DNA from: Roseiarcus sp963787135
GTDB lineage: Bacteria; Pseudomonadota; Alphaproteobacteria; Rhizobiales; Beijerinckiaceae
Assembly: GCA_963787135.1 (NCBI GenBank)
Contig: CAWBBW010000003.1
Span: 1 to 64,000, forward strand
Length of the DNA stretch: 64,000 bases
Direction of reading: 5' to 3'
Shown here: positions 44,552-53,314 of the stretch, in pieces
Layout: every line of letters begins with the position of its first letter
Numbering within the stretch: the stretch's first letter is position 1
Made by a program: the position numbers and the translations under genes
Notes under the pieces: model-generated
The model's database searches: none
What the model was told of the DNA's origin: nothing
The model's input: the letters and a program-made list of their open reading frames with translations, nothing else

Positions 44552-45751
44552 ATGGTCATGAACCTCAACTTTCCTGACCGCTGCGAAGCAGTCGCGGCAG
44601 ACGTCTCGTCCCTCGCGGCAGATATCGTTCTGCCTGTCGGAGCAGGCGTCCGAGATTTGCGAAAGGCCGCTCGCGACGTCGCCGATCAGGCTTTTGCGCG
44701 AGCCGGCCTATACGACGAAGACGGCGCCTACCCGGCCGCCGACGTCGCCGCGCTCGCGCCACGAGGGCTCCTGACTGCGACGTTGCCAAGGGAATTGGGA
44801 GGAGACCGAATCGGTCCTCTCGCCTTAAGCGAACTCCTGCGCGAGATCGGCGCCGGCAGTCTGCCGCTCGGGCGCCTCCTCGAAGGCCATGTTAACGCGC
44901 TTGACCTGGTGGTTCGCTACGGCGACGACGAACAAGCGCGCCTGGTCGCCGGCGAGGCTCGCGCCGGCAAGCTCTTCGGGGTCTGGAACACCGACGACAA
45001 AGAGGGCCTGCGCCTCTTGGCCGATCGCGGAAGGCGCCGGCTGCAAGGCCGGAAGATCCTGGCCTCCGGGGCAGGCTTCATCGAGCGTCCGCTTATCACT
45101 GCGACAGATGAAACGGGGCGTCGGTTGATGGTCATTCCGCATCTGCAGCTGGGACGGCGGGCAGATCTCTCGAGCTGGACCGCCCACGGGATGCGGGCCT
45201 CGGCGACTGGAGCGGTCGATTTCTCAGGCGTCGCGGTCGAGCGACACGAAATTGTCGGCGGCGACGGCGACTATGAGCGTCAGCCCGCCTTTTCGGGCGG
45301 CGCATGGCGCTTCGCCGCAGTGCATCTCGGCGGCATGGAGAGACTGTTCGACCTGCTTCGCCAGCACTTGCGCCGGACCGGCCGCGGCGGAGATCCCCAT
45401 CAGGCAGCGCGCCTCGGCCAGGCGGCGATCGCGACCGAAACAGCGCGGCTTTGGGTGGAACGCGCCGCGGCGATCGCAGAAGAGGCGCCCGAGGCGAGAT
45501 CGGCCGAGCAGATCGTCGCTTATGTCAATCTGGCGCGCCTCGCCGTGGAGCGGGCGGGTCTCGATCTGATGGAGCTGGTTCATCGCTCCGTTGGCTTACA
45601 GGGATTCATGCGGCCGAATCCGATCGAGCGCTTCTCGAGGGACCTCGCGACCTACCTCCGCCAGCCGGGGCCGGACCGGGCATTGACCAGCGCGGCAGAC
45701 TGGGCGCTCCGCCAGGAGACGCCCTCGATCGACCTTTGGAGGAGCGCGTGA
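44552..45751 (+). CDS. Acyl-CoA dehydrogenase-like protein of the PIG-L/NodS-like cluster
   Basis: 399 aa; start at ATG 44552 or 44558 (MVMNLNFPDRCEAVAAD), neither with a strong ribosome site. The N-terminal acyl-CoA dehydrogenase domain is diverged: AALAPRGLLTATLPRELGG in place of the usual PEEYGG, and no SEPNAGSD. The middle beta-domain (GVWNTDD, GRKILASGAG, MRASATGAVDFSGV) and helical C-terminus (GGAWRFAAVHLGGMERLFD, LMELVHRSVGLQGFMRPNPIERFSRDLATYL in parts) fit the fold. The usual catalytic Glu and the FAD-phosphate residues are not obvious, so it may be a desaturase with another substrate or an inactive relative. Its stop overlaps the PIG-L start (GTGA). Confidence 0.8.
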   Translation: MVMNLNFPDRCEAVAADVSSLAADIVLPVGAGVRDLRKAARDVADQAFARAGLYDEDGAYPAADVAALAPRGLLTATLPRELGGDRIGPLALSELLREIGAGSLPLGRLLEGHVNALDLVVRYGDDEQARLVAGEARAGKLFGVWNTDDKEGLRLLADRGRRRLQGRKILASGAGFIERPLITATDETGRRLMVIPHLQLGRRADLSSWTAHGMRASATGAVDFSGVAVERHEIVGGDGDYERQPAFSGGAWRFAAVHLGGMERLFDLLRQHLRRTGRGGDPHQAARLGQAAIATETARLWVERAAAIAEEAPEARSAEQIVAYVNLARLAVERAGLDLMELVHRSVGLQGFMRPNPIERFSRDLATYLRQPGPDRALTSAADWALRQETPSIDLWRSA

Positions 45752-46482
45752 CCGCCGGCGAGTTGCTGGACACGGCGCAATCCTTTCCCGTTTCGTCGCT
45801 AAAGCAGCGCCTCGGCGAAGGAGGCCTCGTCGTCATCGCCCCGCACCCCGACGACGAAAGCCTGGGGTGCGGCGGCTTGATCGCGGAAGCCTGCGCGGAG
45901 GGCCGACCTGTTCGCGTCGTCGTCGTGAGCGATGGAACCGGGTCTCATCCTGCGAGCAAGGCCTATCCAAAGGCGCGACTGAGAGATCTGCGCGAAAATG
46001 AGGCTCGAGAGGCCGTCAAGGAATTGGGGCTCGATTCCGACAAGGACATAGAGTTCCTGCGCCTGCCGGACCGTTTCGTGCCCGGGGACGGCCCTATTGC
46101 GGAGAGGGCGATCGAGCGGATTGTCGCATCTGCCCAAGAGGTCGGGGCGGCTGCCCTCTTTGTGAGCTGGCGCCACGACGCGCACTGCGACCATCAAGCA
46201 TCCTATCGCCTCGCGCGCGCCGCCCAACGTCGGCTAACCGCAGTGAAGCTCTTCGAGTACACGATCTGGGGCATAGACCTCCCAGCCACGACTCCCGTCG
46301 AGCCCGCCGGCGGATTCCGGCTCGATATCGGACGGCATCTGTCGCGGAAGCAACTCGCGATCGACGCCCATCGCTCGCAAACGACCGACCTGATCGCAGA
46401 TGATCCCAGCGGATTTCGGCTCACCGGAACCGATCTCGCCCGCTTCGCGTTGGATCATGAGATCTTTTTCGAGGGCGCATGA
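45748..46482 (+). CDS. PIG-L family deacetylase
   Basis: 244 aa from GTG 45748. A zinc-dependent N-acetyl-sugar deacetylase fold: VVIAPHPDDESLGCGGLIAEA carries the His/Asp/Asp ligands, RVVVVSDGTGSHP follows, and WRHDAHCDHQASYRL has the third zinc ligand. Family members remove acetyl groups from GlcNAc-containing lipids or mycothiol-type thiols. The C-terminal SRKQLAIDAHRSQTTDLI is also conserved. Coupled on both sides (GTGA with the ACAD-like gene; methyltransferase ATG 2 bp after its stop), it sits in the middle of a tight three-gene unit. Confidence 0.92.
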   Translation: MTAGELLDTAQSFPVSSLKQRLGEGGLVVIAPHPDDESLGCGGLIAEACAEGRPVRVVVVSDGTGSHPASKAYPKARLRDLRENEAREAVKELGLDSDKDIEFLRLPDRFVPGDGPIAERAIERIVASAQEVGAAALFVSWRHDAHCDHQASYRLARAAQRRLTAVKLFEYTIWGIDLPATTPVEPAGGFRLDIGRHLSRKQLAIDAHRSQTTDLIADDPSGFRLTGTDLARFALDHEIFFEGA

Positions 46483-46483
46483 A

Positions 46484-47068
46484 ATGGAAAGAGCCGTTCA
46501 AACCCTGGAGCCCACCTACTTCGACGGTATTTACGCCACGAGTCCCGATCCCTGGCGGTTCGCATCGAGCGCCTATGAACTGTCGAAGTACGCCTTGACG
46601 CTCGACGCCCTACCCCGCGAACGCTACCCCCGCGCCCTGGAAATCGGCTGTTCGATCGGCGTCCTCACTCAGGAACTCGCCTCGCGCTGCGATTCGATCC
46701 TCGCCGTCGATGCGGCGGCGGCGCCCCTGAGGGCGGCGAAGCGCAGATGCGCGAGACTGAAAACGGTTCGCTTCGAGCAGATGTTCGTTCCCGAGCAATG
46801 GCCCGCGGGGACGTTCGATCTCATCCTTTTGTCGGAGGTCGTCTACTATCTGGACGAGGAGGACGTGAGGCGCCTCGCGTCCAACGTCGCCGACGCGACG
46901 CCTCCCGGCGCCGACATTGTTCTCGTTCACTGGATCGGCGGCACCGACTACCCATTATCCGGCGACGAGGCTGCCAATCTCTTCATCGCAGCCATGAACG
47001 GATCCTGCACGCTCGAGCGGTCAGAGCGGCATCGCCGGTTCCGCCTGGACGTCCTCACACGGCGATAG
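46484..47068 (+). CDS. SAM-dependent methyltransferase, NodS-like
   Basis: 194 aa, MERAVQTLEPTYFDGIYATS. The N-terminal DPWRFASSAYELSKYALTLDAL segment and the SAM site RALEIGCSIGVLTQELASRCDSILAVD (key part ALEIGCSIGVLTQELA) mark the NodS group, which includes N-methyltransferases acting on deacetylated chitin oligosaccharides. FDLILLSEVVYYLDEEDV and VLVHWIGGTDYPLSGDEA are further NodS features. Pairing with a sugar deacetylase suggests N-methylation of a freed amino group; the substrate here is unknown. Its 3' end overlaps the convergent glycosyltransferase by 48 bp. Confidence 0.9.
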   Translation: MERAVQTLEPTYFDGIYATSPDPWRFASSAYELSKYALTLDALPRERYPRALEIGCSIGVLTQELASRCDSILAVDAAAAPLRAAKRRCARLKTVRFEQMFVPEQWPAGTFDLILLSEVVYYLDEEDVRRLASNVADATPPGADIVLVHWIGGTDYPLSGDEAANLFIAAMNGSCTLERSERHRRFRLDVLTRR

Positions 47069-48241
47069 GCCGACCTTGCGGAGCCGGTCAAGCGCTTGGC
47101 GCGCTAGCTTAATCTGACCGGGAAGTTCGGCAGGCGGGAGTAGGCGCCGCGCAAGGCGCGGGCTGTCGTGCTCGATCTCGGACCAGGCGGCGCCGAAGGT
47201 CAAAGCCTCGTGAGCGCGACGCGCGCAACTGTCGGAAATCTGCAATGCCCGGGCCCAAGCCTCGTCGCCTGCGAGATCGCTGGCGCTCCACAACTGACGC
47301 AGTCGGCGCCGCCATTGCGCGCGCCGGAGGGCGATGCGAAACGGCTCCAAAGCCTCGTCGCAGAACGCTTCGGGATCGTCGCTTCTCAACCGGAGGGTGT
47401 CGGCAACGCCGCCGGGAGCTCGCCCGTCGCAGCGTCCGGACGTTGTCACCAGCACATCCGGAGCGTGCCGGATCTTCGCGTCGAACCGCATGAGCGCTGC
47501 AACAAGCGCTTTGTCCTCGCCCAACGAAACCCGCGGAAGTCCGCCGACCTCCTCGTAGATCTTCCTGGTTATGGCTATGCTGGCGCCCGAAATCGTGGCG
47601 TGACGGGGCCACGGATCGTAAGCGAGCGGGTCGACCCGCGCGTTGAGTTCGGTGAGCAGGGCCTCGTATTCGCTCTCCAATTGTCCGCGGCGGTGAAGCG
47701 CCTCGGGCAACAGGTCGCCATCTTCGTCGAGGCGGACCTGACCCAGGACCAGGTCGGCTCCAGCATGGATCGCCTGGAGATTGCTGGCGATCCAGTCCGG
47801 CGAGACGCGGCTGTCTGCGTCTGTGGTCAGGATCACGCCATCGGTCGCCGAATCCTCGGCGAGCCAGTCCAGAGCCGCGTCCATCGCGCCCCGCCGCGCA
47901 TTGCCGGCGTGAGCCGCGCCGGGCATGAGCGAGATTTCGACCACCCGCAAGGGAAGCGACAATTCATTGCCCAGCGCACGCGCGAGGCTTCCGCTGTCGT
48001 CGGTGCAATTGTTGGCGAAGACAATGATTCCGAAGACGTCGCGCTCGACCCGGCGCCCGAGCCGATCCCTCTGATCCGCGAGCGCGGCGAGGCATGCAGG
48101 CAACCGATCCGCTTCATTCCTCACTGGAATCGCGACGACGCAACGGACAGCAAGGTCGGTGGAAGCGCGGTCCGCAGGGGCGAAAGCAAGGTCAAATGCC
48201 GTGGTGAAAGAATCGTTGCCTCTCGAGATTTCACGGAACAT
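47021..48241 (-). CDS. Glycosyltransferase family 2 protein
   Basis: 406 aa, MFREISRGNDSFTTAFD. GT-A fold: RCVVAIPVRNEADRLPACLAALA near residue 33, IIVFANNCTDDSGSLARAL, and the DXD-type metal site TTDADSRVSPDWI, then GEDKALVAALMRFDAKI (acceptor side). No membrane helix is evident. The last 100 residues are helical and Arg-rich. Although on the opposite strand, it converges on and overlaps the methyltransferase gene and in related genomes commonly accompanies the same set (from general knowledge, not checked here), so it probably belongs to the same pathway. Confidence 0.87.
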   Translation of the reverse strand: MFREISRGNDSFTTAFDLAFAPADRASTDLAVRCVVAIPVRNEADRLPACLAALADQRDRLGRRVERDVFGIIVFANNCTDDSGSLARALGNELSLPLRVVEISLMPGAAHAGNARRGAMDAALDWLAEDSATDGVILTTDADSRVSPDWIASNLQAIHAGADLVLGQVRLDEDGDLLPEALHRRGQLESEYEALLTELNARVDPLAYDPWPRHATISGASIAITRKIYEEVGGLPRVSLGEDKALVAALMRFDAKIRHAPDVLVTTSGRCDGRAPGGVADTLRLRSDDPEAFCDEALEPFRIALRRAQWRRRLRQLWSASDLAGDEAWARALQISDSCARRAHEALTFGAAWSEIEHDSPRLARRLLPPAELPGQIKLARQALDRLRKVGLSPCEDVQAEPAMPL

Positions 48242-48386
48242 TTGACATCGCCCGATCCGTCCAGTGTTGGCGTCAACAATCGCGGATTTGGGAACGAAAC
48301 TGAGAACGGGTTTGTTCCGTCCGGGCCCTAAGCGCAGGGATAGTCGAGCTGATTGGGGTTCAGGCGCGGGGTCCCCTAAGGCGCGC

Positions 48387-48536
48387 TCAGTGCCTCACGA
48401 CGGCGGCGATGATGATGAAGGCTACGATGACTAGGGCCAAGGACGCGATCACGACATAGCGGACGTTGTGACCTGTGACGCCCGCCCGGATCCGGTCTTT
48501 GTTGCCTTCGGTGACGATTGGCCTTTCGTCGGACAT
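48387..48536 (-). CDS. Small single-helix membrane protein
   Basis: 49 aa from ATG 48536, behind a perfect GGAGG ribosome site. A charged N-terminus (MSDERPIVTEGNKDRIRAG) is followed by one hydrophobic helix, VIASLALVIVAFIIIAAVV, ending in RH. No family recognised, but the good ribosome site and the ideal membrane-anchor layout support a real gene. It is located downstream of the molybdoenzyme operon. Confidence 0.6.
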   Translation of the reverse strand: MSDERPIVTEGNKDRIRAGVTGHNVRYVVIASLALVIVAFIIIAAVVRH

Positions 48537-48691
48537 ACTGCCCTCCTGTTCTTTTACAAAATCATCCGCTGCACTGCACGGACGGCGCACGCGGCCTCGG
48601 GGAGTCATCATCGCGACCAGCAGCGCGAAGCGACGATTCCGCTCCGTCGCCCCGGGTGCGCTCCGTGCCCGCGAGAGCGGCGATCGCGTGG

Positions 48692-50970
48692 TCATGCGAG
48701 CAGCGTCTCCAGGCGGATGGGCAGATCGCGGACGCGTTTGCCCGTCGCATGGAAAATGGCGTTGGCTACGGCAGCGTTGACGCCGACGTTGCCGAGCTCG
48801 CCTAGCCCTTTAACGCCGAGCGGGTTGATCCAGTTGTCGGTCTCCGGGACGAACAGCACTTCGACGCTCTGAATGTCGGCGTTCACCGGGATTAGATAGT
48901 CGGCGAGATTGGTGTTGACGTAGCGAGCCGTTCGCTCGTCGATCTCGGTCGCCTCGTGCAGGGCTGAGCTGAGACCCCAGATGATGCCGCCCATGAGCTG
49001 GCTGCGGGCGGTGCGCGGATTCATGATCCGCCCGGCGGCGAAGGCGCCGAGAGCGCGCGGCGCGCGGATCTCTCCGGTCAATGCATGCACCCGGACCTCG
49101 ACGAACTGGGCGCCGAAAGCAAAGGCAAGTTTTTCGCCCTTGGGGCCGCCGGTCATTGACGCGTGCCCGTGATAAAGCTTGTTCATGTCATCGGCGACAT
49201 CGAGCGCGGGATGGATTCCGCATATTCCTCGATCACGCTCTGGCCGAGATGGCGGAAGGCGTCCTCGAGCGGCATCGCTGTATTGCCCGCCACGACGCGC
49301 CCGTCGGCGAGCGCGAACTCCGCGACCGGCTTGCCGGCGAGCGGGCTCTCGCCCGCCGTCGCCGCCGCGCGAGACAGTTTGTCGCGGATCGCATCGCAGG
49401 CTTTCGCCACCACCGTCGTTGTGCTCGCCGTCGTGTTCGAGCCGCCGGCGACCGGACCGGCCGGCAACACACTGTCGCCGAGATAGACGGTCACATTCTC
49501 GGGCTTAAGGCCCAGGCGCTCGGCCGCCGCCTGGCCGATGACGGTATAGGCGCCGTTGCCGATCTCATGCGCTGCAATCGAAACCCGAACGGACCCGTCT
49601 GGAGTGAGCCGGACCCGCGCCGCCGCCGGAGAAATCTGGGTTGGATAGCATGCAGTGGCGCAGCCCCAGCCCACCAGCCAGTCGCCGTCGCGCATGGAGC
49701 CCGGCGCCGCCGAACGATTGCGCCATCCGAAAGCTTCCGCCCCCTGCTCGAGGCACTCGACCAGCGAGCGGCTCGAATAAGGCCGGCCGGTCACCGGATC
49801 CTTCATCGTATCGTTGATGCGGCGCAGCTCCACCGGGTCCATGACGAGCGCCACGGCAAGCTCGTCGATCGCGGCTTCAAGGGCGTACATGTAGGGCACC
49901 TCGGGCGGTGCGCGCATGAACCCCGGCGTGTTGCGGTCGGCGTTGACCACATTCACCTTCGTCGCGACCGAGCCGTAGTCGTACATGACCGCGGTGCTCG
50001 TGGTGCCGGAGACGTTGTAATCGTCGGGTCGCGATGTGAGCTCCCAGGCCTCGTGCAGATAGGCCAGGATCTTGCCCTGGCGGTCCGCGCCGAGCCGCAC
50101 GTGATGGCGTGTTTCCGCGCGATATGTCGCAATCGTGAACCCTTGCGACCTCGTCGCCACGAGCTTGACCGGCCGCTTGAGGCGACGCGCCGCAAGCGCC
50201 ACGAGCGCCGTGCGCTGAGTCAGTGAACCCTTGGAGCCGAACGCGCCGCCGACAAAGGGACTAACGACATGCAAATCGTCTGGATCGATTCCGAACTGTT
50301 CGGCGATGCCGTATTTGAAGCCGTAGACGAACTGACTGGGCTCGTAGACTGTCAACTTGTCGTCGGCCCAGACGCAGGTCGTGGTGAAAAGCTCGATGGG
50401 ATTGTGATGCTGCGCCGGCGTCGAATATTCAGCGTCGACCGTGAAGGGCGCGGCGCCGTGCGCCGCCTCGGCGTCGCCGAGCGTCGGGTCCTTGTGCGTC
50501 TTGTCGACATCGGCCACCGGCTTCACCGTCACGCCATCCGAACCGATGGTGACGCTTGGCGTCTCGGCGTAGTAGCTGACCGCGATCTTTCGCGCGGCTT
50601 CGCTCGCCGCCTGGAAGGTCTCGGCAACGACGAGCGCGACGATCTGGCCGTCGTGCCAGATTTTCGGCCCGCTCAACGGAACGATCGACGTGCCGAAACG
50701 GCCGCCGTCGGCGAAGATTTTCACCGGCTTCAGCACATTCGCGTTCTGATAGGTCAGGATGTCCAGCACGCCCGGTACCGAGCGCGCCGCATCGACGTCG
50801 ATCGTGCGGATGGAGCCCCGCGCGATGGCGCTGGTCGCAAGGCAGGCGAAGGCAGGATTGGTCACAGCCATGTCGGAGGGATAGCGCGCCTGGCCAGTGA
50901 CCTTGATGCGCGCGTCCGCGCGCGGGATCGCGTCGGGTGACGATTGCAGGGCTGATGCCGCCATGGCCAT
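48692..50970 (-). CDS. Molybdenum cofactor-binding subunit of PaoABC-type aldehyde oxidoreductase (one frame break)
   Basis: About 759 aa after correction. It starts at ATG 50970, just after the FAD-subunit stop (TGAGATG). Large catalytic subunit of the xanthine dehydrogenase family: PRADARIKVTGQARYPSDM, VSPFVGGAFGSKGSLTQRTA, FMRAPPEVPYMYALEAAIDELA, GWGCATACYP and the cofactor-site segment, with LGELGNVGVNAAVANAIFHATGKRVRDLPIRLE (in part: GLGELGNVGVNAAVANA) including the conserved Glu. The frame shifts near 49,208 at ATCCCGCG; adding one base restores ALDVADDMNKLYHG. It oxidises aldehydes, probably in the periplasm. Confidence 0.88.
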
Positions 50971-50971
50971 C

Positions 50972-51991
50972 TCAAACCTCCATCGTCGCCGTCTCGAAGA
51001 GCGCGCGCGCCAGCGTCTGGCGTCCGAGCGCGATCTTGAAGGCGTTGTGCTTGTGCGGTTCCGCGCCGGTGAAGGCGGCTTCGGCCGCGCGCTGCGCCGT
51101 GTCCGCGGTAATAGTCTGGCCGGCGAGCGTCGCCTCCGCCTGGCGCGCGCGCCAGGGCACGGTCGCCACCCCGCCGAGCGCGATGCGCGCCTGCCGCACC
51201 GGGCCGCCAGGCGGCATGTCCAGCGCGACGGCGGCGGATGCGAGAGCGAACTCATAAGATTCGCGATCGCGGATCTTGAGGTAGCGCGACCGGCGGGTCC
51301 AGTCGCCGCTGGGCAGGAGAAAGCCGACGAGCATCTCATCCTGCGCCAGGTTCGTCTCAATGTCAGGCCGATCCGCTGGAGGGCGATGCAGGCGGGCGAA
51401 CGGTATGGTGCGCCGCTCGCCGCCGCGGCGGGTCTCGACCAGCGCGTCGAGCGCGATCAGCGCCTGGGCGAAATCGCCGGGATAAGTCGCGATGCAGTGC
51501 GGGCTCACTCCGAGCACCGCATGAGACCGATTGAAACCGTCGAGTGCGGAGCAGCCCGACCCTGGCGTCCGCTTGTTGCAGGCCGCCCACGACGGATCAC
51601 GAAAATATGTGCAGCGCGTGCGCTGAAGAACGTTGCCGCCGAGCGTCGCCATATTGCGCAATTGAGCGCTCGCCGCGAGGACCAGGCTCTCGGCAATGAC
51701 GGGATAGTTGCGCCGCACGAGCGGATTGTCGGCGACGTCCGACATCCGCGCGAGCGCGCCGAGCCGCAGGCCGTCGGAGGTCTGCTCGACGTTCTTAAGC
51801 CCTTCAACGGCGCTGATATCGACCAGCGTGCTCGGCTGCATCACGTCGAGCTTCATCAGATCGAGAATGGTCGTGCCACCGGCGATGAACTGCGTGTCGG
51901 CGGAGACTGGCGGAGCCCGGCGGTCGGAGGCCCCGAAGGCCCGGGAGATGGCGGACTGATTGTCCGCCCGCACATAGACGAATGGCCGCAT
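50972..51991 (-). CDS. FAD-binding subunit of PaoABC-type aldehyde oxidoreductase
   Basis: 339 aa from ATG 51991, sharing one base with the stop of the 2Fe-2S subunit (TGATG). FAD is held by FIAGGTTILDLMKLDVMQPS and RNMATLGGNVLQRTRC. The segment CTYFRDPSWAACNKRTPGSGCSAL, with four cysteines, is the extra 4Fe-4S site typical of the PaoB type. The C-terminal substructure has IALGGVATVPWRAR. Middle gene of a three-gene operon. Confidence 0.92.
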   Translation of the reverse strand: MRPFVYVRADNQSAISRAFGASDRRAPPVSADTQFIAGGTTILDLMKLDVMQPSTLVDISAVEGLKNVEQTSDGLRLGALARMSDVADNPLVRRNYPVIAESLVLAASAQLRNMATLGGNVLQRTRCTYFRDPSWAACNKRTPGSGCSALDGFNRSHAVLGVSPHCIATYPGDFAQALIALDALVETRRGGERRTIPFARLHRPPADRPDIETNLAQDEMLVGFLLPSGDWTRRSRYLKIRDRESYEFALASAAVALDMPPGGPVRQARIALGGVATVPWRARQAEATLAGQTITADTAQRAAEAAFTGAEPHKHNAFKIALGRQTLARALFETATMEV

Positions 51992-52584
51992 CACGCCCCC
52001 CTCATCTCGAGCCGCGCCTGTTTGATGGCGGCCACGATGTTGGGATAGGCCGCGCAGCGACAAAGGTTGCCACTCATATATTCGCGGATGTTTGCGTCGT
52101 TGTCGGCGCGTCCCTCCTCGACGCAGCCGATCGCCGAGATGATCTGGCCAGGCGTACAATAGCCGCATTGGAACGCGTCGAGGTCGATGAAGGCTTTCTG
52201 CATCGGGTGGAGGGAACCGTCCGCGTCCGCCAACCCCTCGATGGTGGTCACCGATTTACCGTCGGCCATCACAGCGAGCGTCAGACAGGAAAGCACGCGC
52301 TTGCCGTCAACGAGCACGGTGCAGGCGCCGCACTGGCCGTGGTCGCACCCCTTCTTGGTTCCGGTGAGACCGATGTGCTCGCGCAGCGCGTCGAGAAGCG
52401 ATACCCGCGGATCAAGCGTCAGACTATGGGGTTGACGGTTGACAAGAAGAGTCGTCGGGCTGGACGCCCTCTCGCGGGCGGGAGCATCGGCGTCTTGGGC
52501 TGCGGCTGTTTTCGCCGCCAGGGCAAGCGCCGCGGTCGAAGCCCCCGCGCCCAGAAACGTTCTCCGGCTGAAGTCGGGATGCAT
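51991..52584 (-). CDS. 2Fe-2S subunit of PaoABC-type aldehyde oxidoreductase, Tat-exported
   Basis: 197 aa from ATG 52584 (MHPDFSRRTFLGAGASTAA). Twin-arginine motif FSRRTFLGAG, cut near AAAQDA, so the assembled enzyme should be exported by Tat on the signal of this subunit. First cluster: KKGCDHGQCGACTVLVDG with Cys from LSCLTLAV. Second cluster: FQCGYCTPGQII and GNLCRCAAYPNI. This arrangement matches PaoA (YagT). It is the first gene of the operon. A dedicated chaperone gene (PaoD/XdhC type) is not seen in the window. Confidence 0.93.
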   Translation of the reverse strand: MHPDFSRRTFLGAGASTAALALAAKTAAAQDADAPARERASSPTTLLVNRQPHSLTLDPRVSLLDALREHIGLTGTKKGCDHGQCGACTVLVDGKRVLSCLTLAVMADGKSVTTIEGLADADGSLHPMQKAFIDLDAFQCGYCTPGQIISAIGCVEEGRADNDANIREYMSGNLCRCAAYPNIVAAIKQARLEMRGA

Positions 52585-52782
52585 GATGATTCCCTGGCTG
52601 GTATCGCGGGCATGTCCGCGTCCTGCGACAACCCCGCCTGCGGGTCGTTCGTTCCGACCCGTGAGCGGCCGGTCGCACAAATGTGACGGGCGCAGCACCG
52701 CCGGACCGCGAGCGGTACGCGCGACCCGATTCAGGCGAGCGCCCCCTTTGAGGCGGGGGCGCTCAAGGGAGGATTTTTGCCT

Positions 52783-53079
52783 CTATCCCTTGACCGAAAC
52801 GGCGTTTGTGACCCCAGCCACGCCTGGGACTGCGCGCGCGTGCGCCTCCGCGCTTGTCCTCGAAAATTCGCGGTCGACGTCGCCGCTGAGCGTCACCCAC
52901 CCGCTCTCGACCTTGACCTGCAACCGGTCCCGGGGCACCGCCAGGTCCCAATGGAGAGCGTTCAAGACCGCGAGCCTGATGTTGACGTCCTGGTCTGCGA
53001 CCCCGGGATCCGATCCGGGCAGTCCTTCCGCGGCGCGGATTGGAGCCGTGCCTGAAACCCGACCGAAACTCTCACCCAT
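52783..53079 (-). CDS. BON-domain protein
   Basis: 98 aa, MGESFGRVSGTAPIRAAEG, with GGGAGGAAAT upstream. The BON domain (residues 30-98) has NIRLAVLNALHWDLAVP, LQVKVESGWVTLSGDVDREF and VAGVTNAVSVKG. There is no signal peptide, so it is cytoplasmic, unlike OsmY. BON domains bind phospholipid or membranes and are linked to osmotic stress. It lies 235 bp from glgX in the opposite direction. Confidence 0.85.
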   Translation of the reverse strand: MGESFGRVSGTAPIRAAEGLPGSDPGVADQDVNIRLAVLNALHWDLAVPRDRLQVKVESGWVTLSGDVDREFSRTSAEAHARAVPGVAGVTNAVSVKG

Positions 53080-53314
53080 TTTGAATTTCCTCCCTCGGCG
53101 CGCGATGCATTTAGGCCCGATGCGTTCAAACGCGCTGCGGCCCGATGGTGTTCCTCTTCGACCGCGTTTTGGCTCGCTCGAGCTCGATCGCCTCGGCCAC
53201 GGAATTTGCTTCCGGGAACTGGGAGAGGCTGTGGCTAGTTCTGGTCACAATGGCGCCATGAGAGTGGCGGCGTCATAAGAGCGCTGACTGGCGGTCAAGC
53301 GTCGAGGGGGTTTC

